Shown here one piece after another: positions 27,809 through 36,432 of a DNA stretch of 52,486 nucleotides. The notes beneath the pieces were generated by a model. The model was not told the origin of the DNA, did no database searches, and saw only the letters and a program-made list of their open reading frames with translations. Source of the stretch: Bacillota bacterium (GTDB lineage: Bacteria; Bacillota; Clostridia; Saccharofermentanales; Fastidiosipilaceae); the NCBI GenBank assembly GCA_030057555.1, contig JASGUU010000082.1, forward strand, positions 1 to 52,486, in the 5' to 3' direction. The position numbers and the translations under genes are program-made. Numbering within the stretch: position 1 is the stretch's first letter; each line of letters opens with the position of its first letter.

Positions 27809-28004
27809 GGGCGCTCTGCTCCGGCCACAGAGCAGCCAGAGCGCAGGGAGTGCACGTCAAGAGTGTCGGGAAGCGGGTGAGCAGGCCAGGAGGAGGACAG
27901 GCAGGGGAAGAAAAGCAGCCTGCGGACTACTGGTGGTCAAAACGAAGAGAAAAGGGGGTGCTGACAAAATCTTGAACACCGAATCAGGAGGAAGTCAGCA
28001 CTCC
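27809..28004. other. adhE downstream region
   Basis: A GC-rich inverted repeat at about 27813-27847 (GCGCTCT pairs with AGAGCGC, and an inner CTGCTC pairs with GAGCAG) follows the adhE stop closely. It lacks a T-tract, so it may be a weak terminator or an mRNA-end stabiliser. No gene is seen. Confidence 0.35.
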
Positions 28005-28240
28005 ATTACTCGCCGTCCTGACCACGAAGGGGCTGTTTCTGGTCAAGTTCGAGACTTTTCCAAAAAAGAATTTGGATTACTCGCTGTCTTGACCACAAAG
28101 GGGCTGTTTCTGGTCAGGTTCGAGACTTTTCCAAAAAAAGATTTGGATTACTCGCTGTCTTGACCACGAGGGGGCCGTTTCTGGTCAGGTTCGAGACTTT
28201 TCCAAAAAAGATTTGGATTACTCGTCATCCTGACCACGAG
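28005..28240. repeat. 71-bp tandem repeat, 3.3 copies
   Basis: Copies start at the ATTACTCG word at 28005, 28076, 28147 and 28217, with periods of 71, 71 and 70 bp. Each holds the inverted pair TGACCA...TGGTCA 15 bases apart, then GTTCGAGACTTTTCC and an A-run. CTCG before and CGAG after that pair extend it to a longer stem. Copies differ by only a few bases. The period is not a multiple of three, so it does not encode a repeat protein. A degenerate remnant (TTCAAAAAGGTTTTACTCGTC) may lie at about 28490. Confidence 0.85.
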
Positions 28241-28824
28241 AGGCGCGCTGCTTATCAGAATCGCCTTTATCACACGGTATCAGGGAAACAGAACCTGGAT
28301 CGCGTCACAATCTCCTGGAACGTGCCAGGTCGTGTCTGCCATTCTCGCCGCCCGCTATCCTATTTCCTATACCATTCACATTCCGTCCGTTTGTGAGGCT
28401 GGCCGCTACGCAGGCAATGGGAGAAGGGATCTTCCATATACCTGCATGCAAGCAACGCAAAAACTCCGGTGCTTCAGGTATTTAAGGAAGGTTCAAAAAG
28501 GTTTTACTCGTCCCGACAAATATGACATGCACCAAAATGCGGCGGATGACTGGCAAAAATACCTCTTCTCGGGCGATAATAGATAATTGTAGTCGCAATG
28601 TCCCCTGCTGCCGCTGGCAGCAGCAACCGGAGCTGAATCCAGCAGCAGACCATCGCCACCTGTCGTATGAGACTGCGCCTTGACAGGACTTCATGTTGGG
28701 ACGAAAGGACGGTCAGCCGAGGCAGGAAACAGCTGACCATTCCAGGCGACACAGAAACTGGATACAGACAGCAGCCGGTACTCCGGCGGCTAGGAATCGC
28801 AGATAAAGGAGGACCTGTTCCAAA
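28241..28824. other. Gap before the transglutaminase-like gene
   Basis: About 580 bp without a convincing gene. It holds a possible degenerate repeat unit at about 28490-28515 and AAAGGAGG at 28805, the ribosome site of the next gene. No riboswitch or promoter was recognised. Confidence 0.4.
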
Positions 28825-30579
28825 ATGCGTGATCGAAATCCCGTTCCCCGCCGTTCGCATCACGGTCGACGTGTATGCGCGCTGCTGCTCGCGAGCTGCG
28901 CGCTGCTGCTGGCCACGGCCTGCCAGCGCTACACCAGTGAACCCACGCCACCGAATATCGCACTCACCCGATCCCGCTCCACGACAACATTGCGGCCGGA
29001 GCTGACCACCACGCTGCCGCCGGAAACGTCACTTCGGCTGCCTTCGGTACCGGAGCCGCCGACGACTGCAGAGGTAACGACCGCGGCGCCAACCACCACG
29101 CCGACCACGACCGCAACGCCAACCACGACCATCGCAGCAACTACAACGGCACCGCCCGAGACGACCGTGCCCACGACGACCGCCGCACCGGAAACGACCC
29201 CGGAGGCGACCACCACCCCGGCACCCGCAACGGAGACACTGCCTCCGGAGACGACAGTGGCCGACGGGACGGAGACCTCAGATACGGCTGAAACGGCCAC
29301 GGAAAGCGCCGGCACCGACGATCCCGGCGACACCGATGAAAGCAGCGAAACCCCTGCCACCGAGCCCTCCGAGACCGAGCCTCCGGCCACCGAGCCCACC
29401 GCCGGGAATGAGATCCCCGAGGAGGTCAGGCAGTGGCTCAGTCCCGACAGCCTGCCGGCAGGCTTCCTGACACCGGAGCAGGTGACGCCGAATGCGCACG
29501 ATCAGTTTGGTGACCAGAGCGGCGCCACGCCCTACTGGACCGGCATCGAGGATGATGTCCAGCGCCACATGGCCGAACTCGTCGCAGCCGCCCTTGACGC
29601 ACGCGCACTCGAAGTTGAACTCGGCCCGGCGCTCGCCGGCGTCACAATCGACCCCGCGGACCAGGAGCAGTTCGACACCGCGCTCAACACCGTCGTCTTC
29701 ACCGTGAAGGACTCCAACCCCCGCTACTTCATGTACTCCAACTGGATTACCCCTTTCTACTACTACAGGGATACAGATGGCGTGCGCAGCTTTGACAGCT
29801 ACAAGGTAAGCTTCGAGTTCCTCGATGCCTACGACACGGTCGAGAAGCAGGAGGCAGAATGGCTGCGGATCGAGGAGCATGTCCGTCTGATCGGCGACCA
29901 CATCATGGCACAGACGGCAAACGACTGGGAGCGCCTCGTCCTCCTGCACGACTATCTGACCCGCCTCAACATCTACTCGCCGACCGCCGACCGCAACCAC
30001 AACAACATCGCCTCCTGCTATTTCGCGGGCGAATCGATGTGTGTCGGCTACTCGCTCGGCTTCGAGGCGATCGCCGACTACATGGGCTTCAACACGATCA
30101 CGATCTACGGTTACGCCGGCGACGAAACACACAACTGGAATAAAATTCTGTTTGACGGCGTCTGGTACAACGTCGATGTCACCTGGGATGACCCACAGCC
30201 GGATCGCGGGACCGGGGCGCAGCCTCTGCATGTCAACTTCCTGCGCTCCGACGAGGCCATGGCTGCCACCCACACCATCTATGCCCCCGGAGTACCGGCA
30301 GCACCGAGCGACTACATCGCCCCCTACGAGGCCAACAATGCCGTGGTGACGACGCGCGAGGAGATGGTAAACCGCATCGGGCTCTGGTTTGACTCCTTCG
30401 TTCCCGACGACGGTCAGCGCTACGCCCTCGAACTCTATGCCGTCGGCTACGATCCCGACATGACGACGATCTCCGAGGCCATGAGCGAGGCCTGGACACT
30501 GTCGCCCCGCGGGCACGCCGTCACCTGGTACTATCAGATCGACAAGGGCATCATCACACTGGAACTTCAGGGCGCCTGA
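28825..30579 (+). CDS. Transglutaminase-like secreted lipoprotein with Thr/Pro linker
   Basis: This 584-residue protein has a basic N-terminus, a hydrophobic stretch and a lipobox-like LLLATAC (C at residue 33), so it is probably a lipoprotein. A Thr/Pro/Glu-rich linker of about 155 residues (45-195) would span the cell wall. The C-terminal half is a transglutaminase/protease-like fold with the expected triad C406 (ESMCVGYS), H436 (THNWN) and D451 (VDVTWDD). Such secreted domains cleave or cross-link peptides; the target is unknown. AAAGGAGG precedes ATG 28825. A hairpin terminator follows. The gene stands alone, downstream of the 71-bp repeats. Confidence 0.85.
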   Translation: MRDRNPVPRRSHHGRRVCALLLASCALLLATACQRYTSEPTPPNIALTRSRSTTTLRPELTTTLPPETSLRLPSVPEPPTTAEVTTAAPTTTPTTTATPTTTIAATTTAPPETTVPTTTAAPETTPEATTTPAPATETLPPETTVADGTETSDTAETATESAGTDDPGDTDESSETPATEPSETEPPATEPTAGNEIPEEVRQWLSPDSLPAGFLTPEQVTPNAHDQFGDQSGATPYWTGIEDDVQRHMAELVAAALDARALEVELGPALAGVTIDPADQEQFDTALNTVVFTVKDSNPRYFMYSNWITPFYYYRDTDGVRSFDSYKVSFEFLDAYDTVEKQEAEWLRIEEHVRLIGDHIMAQTANDWERLVLLHDYLTRLNIYSPTADRNHNNIASCYFAGESMCVGYSLGFEAIADYMGFNTITIYGYAGDETHNWNKILFDGVWYNVDVTWDDPQPDRGTGAQPLHVNFLRSDEAMAATHTIYAPGVPAAPSDYIAPYEANNAVVTTREEMVNRIGLWFDSFVPDDGQRYALELYAVGYDPDMTTISEAMSEAWTLSPRGHAVTWYYQIDKGIITLELQGA

Positions 30580-30598
30580 GCCGCAGCCCGGAACGAGT

Positions 30599-30632
30599 CG
30601 AGCCCGCGGATCTCCTGTCTGCGGGCTCGTTT
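30599..30632 (+). terminator. Rho-independent terminator of the transglutaminase-like gene
   Basis: CGAGCCCGC (30599-30607) pairs with GCGGGCTCG (30621-30629) over a 13-base loop, followed by TTTC. The U-tract is short. It also lies at the end of the convergent isomerase gene and may serve both. Confidence 0.65.
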
Positions 30633-30654
30633 CATGTTCTCGGCAAAGTCAGCT

Positions 30655-31536
30655 TCAGACGGCCGCGGCCTCCCAGAGGCGGGCGATGCCGGCGATAGAG
30701 TCGCGCACGGCGGTCTCCGGCTCTTCCAGTCCCTCGAACTCCAGCGAGCAGCAGCCGTCATAGCCGGCCGAGCGCACCTGGCGCAGAATCGTCGCGACGT
30801 CGAGGTCGCCCGAGCCGAAGACGGCGCCACGCAGCCAGTAGCCGCCGTTTGAGGTAAACCAGCCCGTGGGGGCCGGCGCCACAGCGCTGATGGGGCGGCG
30901 GTAGAAGTCCTTGCAGTGGAGGTGCTTCGTCCAGGGCAGCATGCGCCGTACGCCGACGAGCGGGTCGTCATCCACGCACCAGAGATTGCCCATATCCGTC
31001 AGCAGGCCGAAGTTCTCGTCGTCCACCATCCGGGCCAGGCGCACCATGCGCTCCGAGCCGTTCATGATCTGTCCATGGTTCTCCACCAGGATGCCGACAC
31101 CGCGTTCGGCGGCATAGCGGGCGGTGCGGCGGCAGGACTCGGCGAGGCGCGGCAGCAGGCGATCGAAGTTGGCGGCCGAGGTCTCGGCGGGGTCGGCGGA
31201 CCAGGAGACGATGTCGTGGCGCATGAAGCGGCTGCCGAGGGCGGCGGCAATGTCGATCTCGCCCAGAACACGCCTGATCTCCGCCTCGCGCGCGGCCTCA
31301 TCGTCGGCCATGAAGTTGGCGCCGATGGAGTAACAGGAGACCTCGAGGCCGGCATCGCGGACGCGCCCGGCCGCCGCCGTGACGAGGCCGGGGTTATCGG
31401 TAAAAGTGAAGCCGATCGGCGCGAACTCGATCTGCGCATGGCCTTCGGCGGCGGCCCAGTCGATGATCTCCAGCAGGCTCATCCGGCCCGACTGCAGATA
31501 CTTCACCAGGCTGTAGCTGCTCATTCCCAGTTTCAT
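30655..31536 (-). CDS. Sugar phosphate isomerase/epimerase family protein
   Basis: This 293-residue xylose-isomerase-like TIM barrel is a distant paralogue of the one at 22552-23472. Metal-site segments are GILVENHGQ, LTDMGNLWC, HLHCKDF and SLEFEGLE. The substrate is unknown; the group includes sugar, inositol and hydroxypyruvate isomerases. AGAAGGAG lies just before ATG 31536. It is the third gene of an operon behind a flavin reductase and an MBL-fold hydrolase, with a 52-bp gap to the latter. Confidence 0.86.
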   Translation of the reverse strand: MKLGMSSYSLVKYLQSGRMSLLEIIDWAAAEGHAQIEFAPIGFTFTDNPGLVTAAAGRVRDAGLEVSCYSIGANFMADDEAAREAEIRRVLGEIDIAAALGSRFMRHDIVSWSADPAETSAANFDRLLPRLAESCRRTARYAAERGVGILVENHGQIMNGSERMVRLARMVDDENFGLLTDMGNLWCVDDDPLVGVRRMLPWTKHLHCKDFYRRPISAVAPAPTGWFTSNGGYWLRGAVFGSGDLDVATILRQVRSAGYDGCCSLEFEGLEEPETAVRDSIAGIARLWEAAAV

Positions 31537-31588
31537 ATACTTCTCCTTCTGTCCGCCGCCGGCCGGACCGGCGGTGTCACTCTTTTTA

Positions 31589-32458
31589 TCATACGTCATC
31601 CCGGTCGTGGATGTTGGCGGGATCATAGGCGATGTTGACCGTGCCGCCGTCGAGGCGCACGAGGCCGCGGTGGGCGCGGGCATAGCGGAAGCTGCGCCCC
31701 ATGAACTCCGTCTCCACCTGATCATCGCGGCCGGCGAGAATCAGCCCGCAGAGTTCGATGCCCTCGTCGATGAGGTCCGTACCGTAGAGCTGCGGGTCAT
31801 GGCTTGAGAGCAGGCGGGCGTCGGGAGCGACGCGCTCGCGGAGCGCGAGCAGGCTCAGGCGGTAGCGTGCGATGCTGGTCGAGTGGGGCAGGCTCAGCAG
31901 GGTATTGCGGTTCAGGGCGTCGCCGGTCAGCAGCAGGCGGTTCTCACGATCATAGAAGGTGAGCGAGCCCCTGGTATGGCCGGGCACCAGAACTGCCTCG
32001 AAACGGCGCCGGCCGAGGTCGAAAATGTCGCCGTCGGCAAGCGGGCGGACGGGCATGGGGCGGGGCGGGACGAGATCGGCGGCCGTAACGCGCCCGCGGA
32101 ACTCGGGCCGGCCCTCGGAGGAGCGCAGGTAGCCGAGGCGCGGATCGGGGGCGTCGGCATCGAGCTCCAGCAGCTCGGTAAACATCGGCTGATCGGCCGG
32201 GTGCATGGCGCAGGCCCGGAAGTCATAGTTTCCGCCCGTATGATCCATGTGCCCATGGGTATTGACCAGCTCGGGCTCGTCCTCAAGCTGCCAGCGCGTT
32301 TTGATCCAGGCAGCTAGGTCACCGCAGCCCGTGAGGGAGTCGATCAGCAGCCAGCGCCGGCTGCCCTCGATGAGAAAGCAGCGCTCCGTCGCCGCGCCGT
32401 CGATCATGTGGACGCCGGGGACAATCTCCGTGCTGCGAAAAGGTTCGAGGCGCATCAT
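31589..32458 (-). CDS. MBL-fold metallo-hydrolase
   Basis: This 289-residue metallo-beta-lactamase-fold protein has the full HxHxDH zinc motif THGHMDHTGG (H68, H70, D72, H73), a third-site VPGHTRGS and a late SSHDPQ histidine. The family includes thioesterases, glyoxalase II and lactonases. The start overlaps the stop of the flavin reductase gene (ATGA), hinting at a shared pathway. The substrate is unknown. Confidence 0.88.
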   Translation of the reverse strand: MMRLEPFRSTEIVPGVHMIDGAATERCFLIEGSRRWLLIDSLTGCGDLAAWIKTRWQLEDEPELVNTHGHMDHTGGNYDFRACAMHPADQPMFTELLELDADAPDPRLGYLRSSEGRPEFRGRVTAADLVPPRPMPVRPLADGDIFDLGRRRFEAVLVPGHTRGSLTFYDRENRLLLTGDALNRNTLLSLPHSTSIARYRLSLLALRERVAPDARLLSSHDPQLYGTDLIDEGIELCGLILAGRDDQVETEFMGRSFRYARAHRGLVRLDGGTVNIAYDPANIHDRDDV

Positions 32459-32985
32459 TCTTCCTCCCTCTTCAGTACGCGTACGATCTCGCCGACATAC
32501 TGCACGTGGTAGTCGCGCTCGGGATAATTGCGGGCGATGATGTCACGGTCGAGGAAGCCGCTCTCGAGGAGCGGGGCGCGGTAGAGCGTGCGGCAGATCA
32601 GGACGAGCTTTGCCTCGGCAAAGTACACCGTCCCCTCCGCCGCCACCGGGGTGAGGCCGGCTTCACTGACCTTGTCGCCGTCGCGGCCGGAATGGGAGCC
32701 CAGGTGGTTGAGAGCAGCGCGGTGCTCTTCGCCGAGCACCGAGAGGCTGAAGCGGGGTTCGCGGTCGAGAAACTCCTTCGTGTAGCGCTGCGGACGGACG
32801 TAGATGACCGCCGTCGGCATGCTGCCCTCGCCGGGGCGGCTCCAGATCGCGCCGAGATGGCCCCAGGATGCGGTCATCGTATTGAAACTCTCCGCCCGGC
32901 CGGCGGTGACGAGCCACCAGTCTCTGCCTATCAGTGTCATCGGATTGAGCCTGAGCTGCTTGAGGTCCATTTCAACGAGACCCAT
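32455..32985 (-). CDS. Flavin reductase-like FMN-binding protein
   Basis: This 176-residue split-barrel protein is of the flavin reductase-like family. The FMN-contact region NTMTASWGHLGAIW and VIYVRPQRYT are typical of the clostridial branch, whose substrates are mostly unknown. ATG 32985 is chosen because GGGAGGT lies nine bases upstream. It is the first intact gene of the operon and lies directly downstream of the decayed secreted-protein cassette. Confidence 0.88.
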   Translation of the reverse strand: MGLVEMDLKQLRLNPMTLIGRDWWLVTAGRAESFNTMTASWGHLGAIWSRPGEGSMPTAVIYVRPQRYTKEFLDREPRFSLSVLGEEHRAALNHLGSHSGRDGDKVSEAGLTPVAAEGTVYFAEAKLVLICRTLYRAPLLESGFLDRDIIARNYPERDYHVQYVGEIVRVLKREEE

Positions 32986-33112
32986 GCACACACCTCCCTT
33001 TGTCTGCCGCACTCCCGTAGGAGAGACGGCTGCCTCCATCCATCATACGCCAACTGCCGGAAGGGGCTGTGCGCGGCGGGGACAAAGGGCGGCATGAATC
33101 CGCCGCTTTTGA

Positions 33113-33640
33113 CTGCTTCATTTGCTCATGCCTTTCCACAAATCTCTCGTAGACCAGCCGCGCAAATTCCAGCATGGGCTCCTCTTCCAGCGGTACCATG
33201 ACTCCAGCCTTTTTTGGGCGGATCACACCAGTCGATGAGCGAGATGTAGACCTCCCCGTCATTCAGTTCACGCCGCATCGTCTCGGACTCATACATGGCG
33301 GGACTTCCTTCATCATCTATGATAACGATCATGTCGAAATGCTCTTCCAGCTCTGCGATCTTGAAGAGATCGACGGCTCCGGGCAGATCCAATGGATCTC
33401 CGGCTGCCTTCTTTTCATCCACGATCTTCCCAGGACCAGACAGGAGAGAAACGAGGTCAGGATCCGACGAGGGCAGAGGATCTTTCCAGTCGGCGGGAAC
33501 ATTGATCTTAACGCGGTATTGCTCCGGGATTCCTGCCTGTAAGTCCTCAGTCTGATCGCTTTCCAGTTGCTCCGGCACCGTCTCTTCGCTTTCCTGTTCC
33601 GAAGCGGACGCTGCCATCTCGATCGTGACCACTGTCTCCC
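33113..33640 (-). pseudogene. Ruined copy of the cassette lipoprotein gene (X')
   Basis: This is a degraded paralogue of the intact gene at 34284-35093. The shared stretch includes LQAGIPEQYRVKINVPADW versus FQAGVPEAYRLKINVPAGW, and further on VDLFKIAELEEHFDM versus VDLFTIEELEAFFDM. It has lost its signal peptide, about 70-80 internal codons, and its frame: an indel in an A6 tract at 33211-33216 puts the matching C-terminus (EEEPMLEFARLVYERFVER) in another frame. Its front is joined to the pseudogene before it by a deletion. Confidence 0.85.
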
Positions 33641-34181
33641 TTTATACAGTCCACCATGATTTCCTCGTTGTAGAGCTCGAAGGAAAGGTCAACATCATGG
33701 ATATACACCCGGAACTTGTCCAGCACCCGGTCGCCGACCATGCTTTCCCGGGGATAGTTCTCCAGATCTTGCGCCTCCTCATATTCGATCTGTTCACCGG
33801 GCCTGACAAAGACGAGGCCCTGGCCGGAAACCCGATCAGGCCCTCTGCATAGCTCTCGAACACGAACATAACCCCGAGGCTGAGATCTATATCCGGGCAC
33901 AGGGTATCCGGCCTGCCAATGTCTTCATGTCCGGGCGTAAAACTGCCTTCACCGTTGAAGAACTGATGTGTGTTGTACATGCTGAACTCGCCGTACGCGA
34001 ATTCCAGCATCCAGTTCGTATCCTGCTCCGTTGTCACGTTGATGATTCACGTGCCTTCATAATTGGACAGATCGCCACTGAAGAGATCGGGTTGAGACTG
34101 GGCGGCGGCAGTAGTGTATACGGATACTGACATGAGAAGTATCGCCAGCCAGGCGGCCGAATCCGGCTTCTGACAGAGCAC
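33641..34181 (-). pseudogene. Ruined copy of the cassette secreted-protein gene (Y')
   Basis: This is a degraded paralogue of the intact gene at 35090-35950. The signal peptide region (LAILLMSVSVYTTAAAQ) and SGDLSNYEGT are readable, then a TGA at 34047-34049 stands where the intact copy has the Trp of EGTWIIN. A one-base loss near 33832 shifts the frame between EGLIG and VSGQGLVFVRPG. The last about 100 codons are deleted, and the sequence runs straight into the X' remnant after EEIMVDCIKG. Upstream of about 34181 the match fades. Confidence 0.85.
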
Positions 34182-34283
34182 TGTTCTCCGGCTTTCCCTG
34201 TTCCCCCATCAGAGTCTTTGACGTGCTTCTTCCATGGCGCCGTGCTCGAGCTGCCTCAAAGCATCATGTTTCAACTCGACCAC

Positions 34284-35093
34284 TCAGGGAGCCTGACCCA
34301 TTCTCTCCATCAGGCGTTCGTAAACATGCCGCGCCAGTTCCAGCATGGGCTCTTCGTCCATGTGTTCCGGCATCCCGCCCTCCGGAGGCTTAAACTTCGC
34401 GGAGATGCTCAGCAGCACGGAATCAGCCACCAGGATAAAGACCGAGTTCCATTCCGTGAACAGCGCGTGTTCTCCCAGATCCTCAATTTCGCGCGGCTCG
34501 GAGGCAATCATCGTCATATACGTCAAGGCACTGAGCCGGTCGCCGCAATCCTGCAGCGCGAGCTCAAGCTTTCCATCCCAGAACGCAGGTTTTGACGCGT
34601 CCGTTCGATATATGAGATACAGCTCTTTGTCACGGTTCCCTATGACGATATTGCGACCTTCTTCACTCAGAACAACCGTCATGTCAAAAAAGGCTTCCAG
34701 TTCTTCAATCGTGAAAAGGTCGACGACCCTGGGCAGCTTGACCGGCTCCCTGTCAGCCTGCTGCTGCTCATCGATGATCTTGCCAACGCCAAACAAAGGT
34801 GAGACGAAGTCCTCGCCAGCCGAGGGCAGTGGATCGTTCCAGCCGGCGGGCACGTTGATCTTCAGGCGGTATGCCTCGGGAACGCCCGCCTGAAAGTCAT
34901 CTGTCTGCCGGCTTTCCGGGTGTTCCGCAGCGGGTGCCGTGGTGCCGATTCTGCCTGTTGTTGACTCCGAAGCGGCTTTTGTTCCTGGAGAAATCGTTTC
35001 AACGATAGTCCCTTTGCTTTTCCTGCCGGCAGAACAGTCGCTCAGGCCGATGAGGATGAACAGTGAAAGGACCAGTGAGAGTGCTCTTTTCAT
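34284..35093 (-). CDS. Secreted lipoprotein-like protein, unknown family (cassette gene X)
   Basis: This 269-residue protein has a signal peptide (about 1-20) with a lipobox-like LSDC; Asp just before the Cys is unusual, so lipidation is uncertain. A Thr/Ser-rich linker (about 25-65) leads to a domain of about 200 residues with no family I recognise. Its start overlaps the stop of the upstream cassette gene (ATGA), so both are made together. A decayed copy of the pair follows directly, so the cassette was duplicated in tandem. It is likely an outer-surface protein made together with its neighbour. Confidence 0.75.
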   Translation of the reverse strand: MKRALSLVLSLFILIGLSDCSAGRKSKGTIVETISPGTKAASESTTGRIGTTAPAAEHPESRQTDDFQAGVPEAYRLKINVPAGWNDPLPSAGEDFVSPLFGVGKIIDEQQQADREPVKLPRVVDLFTIEELEAFFDMTVVLSEEGRNIVIGNRDKELYLIYRTDASKPAFWDGKLELALQDCGDRLSALTYMTMIASEPREIEDLGEHALFTEWNSVFILVADSVLLSISAKFKPPEGGMPEHMDEEPMLELARHVYERLMERMGQAP

Positions 35094-35950
35094 GCCTCGT
35101 CGCCTCCTTTTACCTGATCTACACTCGTGATCCGCTTAAAGCTGAACCAGACGAACAAATCGACGGGTCCGTCAGGAATGGGAAATACCTCGATGATCAA
35201 CTCTTCTTCCAGGCCCTGCTGCCTGCCGGCGGGCAGAACCGTTGTCAGATATCTGTTGACATAGGGCACTATCGGCTCCGGGGCTTCAAAATACATGCGG
35301 CCGCGGCCCAGATTCATGTAGCGGGCAACCGGGATACGCGCTTCCAGCTTCTCGGAGATCTGATATATAATTCCGTCCTCGAAACTGATGATCAGGCGAT
35401 TATCTCCCGTTATGCTGCCCGCCATGATGTCCTCGTTGGTGAGCTCAATGAGAAAGTTGAAGTCGAGCATATACACACAGAGCGCGTCCAGCACCCAGTC
35501 GCCGACCATGCGTTCTTTGGGGTAGTTTTCCAGCTCTTCCGCCTCGGAAAATTCGATATGGTTGCCGGGCCTGACAAAGACAAAACCCTGCCCGGAAACA
35601 TCGATCAGGCCACCTGCATAATTCTCAAGCACGATCTCAATCCCCAGATCGGGATCGAAATCCAGCCAAAGCGTATCCGGCCTGTCAAAATCCTCATGTC
35701 CGGGCGTAAAGACGACATCACCTTTGAAGTCCTGATGTTCATTGTGCAGATGGTACTTGCCACCGGAGATTTCCAGCGTCCAGCTCGAGTCCTCCTCCGT
35801 TGTCCCATTGATGATCCATGTACCTTCGTAATTGCCCAGATCCCCGCTGTAGGGATCCGGATGCGACTGGGCAGCGGGTGTTTCGTGTACAGCCAGCGGC
35901 ACCAGCAAAACCGCCAGCAGGACGGCGAGAAGCTTCATCTTTTTCTTCAT
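35090..35950 (-). CDS. Secreted protein, unknown family (cassette gene Y)
   Basis: This 286-residue protein has a classic signal peptide (MKKKMKLLAVLLAVLL, cleavage after about PAA) and a beta-rich mature part with NYEGTWIING, TPGHEDFDRPDTL and VSGQGFVFVRPG. No family was recognised; a lipocalin-like barrel is possible but unproven. ATG 35950 is chosen with AAAGGAG 11 bases upstream. It is the first gene of the cassette, divergent from the giant surface-protein gene, with which it shares a repeated upstream sequence. The stop overlaps gene X. Confidence 0.75.
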   Translation of the reverse strand: MKKKMKLLAVLLAVLLVPLAVHETPAAQSHPDPYSGDLGNYEGTWIINGTTEEDSSWTLEISGGKYHLHNEHQDFKGDVVFTPGHEDFDRPDTLWLDFDPDLGIEIVLENYAGGLIDVSGQGFVFVRPGNHIEFSEAEELENYPKERMVGDWVLDALCVYMLDFNFLIELTNEDIMAGSITGDNRLIISFEDGIIYQISEKLEARIPVARYMNLGRGRMYFEAPEPIVPYVNRYLTTVLPAGRQQGLEEELIIEVFPIPDGPVDLFVWFSFKRITSVDQVKGGDEA

Positions 35951-36094
35951 GGCATCAGGAACTCCTTTCTGTCTGCGGTGTAACTGGCTGCCGCGTCTGC
36001 CTCCCGACGGACTGCTGTTCACAGGCTGCTCTGCCGCCCCCATCTGGACGTTGACATGAGCCAGGCTTCTGCTCAGAATCTTAGTGAACAGGTC

Positions 36095-36242
36095 GTTAAA
36101 CAGGCGTGAAATACGCATCGCTTATTGGGAAACATCAACAAACAATCACCACTGCCAGGCCGAAAGACCGACGCAGGCACCTGGTGCCTCGAAAAACGAC
36201 CGTATTTTAGGCAGGCGCCGCCGTATTTCACGCTTATTTAAC
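36095..36242. promoter_or_regulatory. Inverted 21-bp upstream elements of two divergent genes
   Basis: The sequence CGTATTTCACGC(C/T)T(G/A)TTTAAC occurs at 36095-36115 (minus strand) and 36222-36242 (plus strand), 19 of 21 bases identical. Each copy points toward its own gene: 145 bp before cassette gene Y and 190 bp before the giant gene. Weaker similarity continues for about 20 bases beyond each. A half copy, CGTATTTTA, lies at 36201. It could be a shared operator or a duplicated promoter. Confidence 0.7.
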
Positions 36243-36432
36243 AGGTTCAGGACTAGGGTGTTGCCAAACTGCGGCATTCTGCGGCATCTGATCACAGAGA
36301 AGTCAGCGAAACAACATTGAAGCGAAGGTCCCGGAACACTATCAGCTTATCTCCACAAACCGTCTGTCAAGAGCAATCAGGGGTTGCGAGAAACATTTCG
36401 AAGCCCTGAAACAGAAGATTCGGAGGCAGGAA

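Noticed and set aside
27933-28163. A frame of 76 codons over the 71-bp repeats reading LFLVRFETFPKK-type units.
   Set aside because: The period is not a multiple of three, so the frame changes from copy to copy, and no good start exists. It is treated as non-coding.
28005-28240. CRISPR array.
   Set aside because: The whole 71-bp unit is conserved, with no unique spacers, and no cas genes are near.
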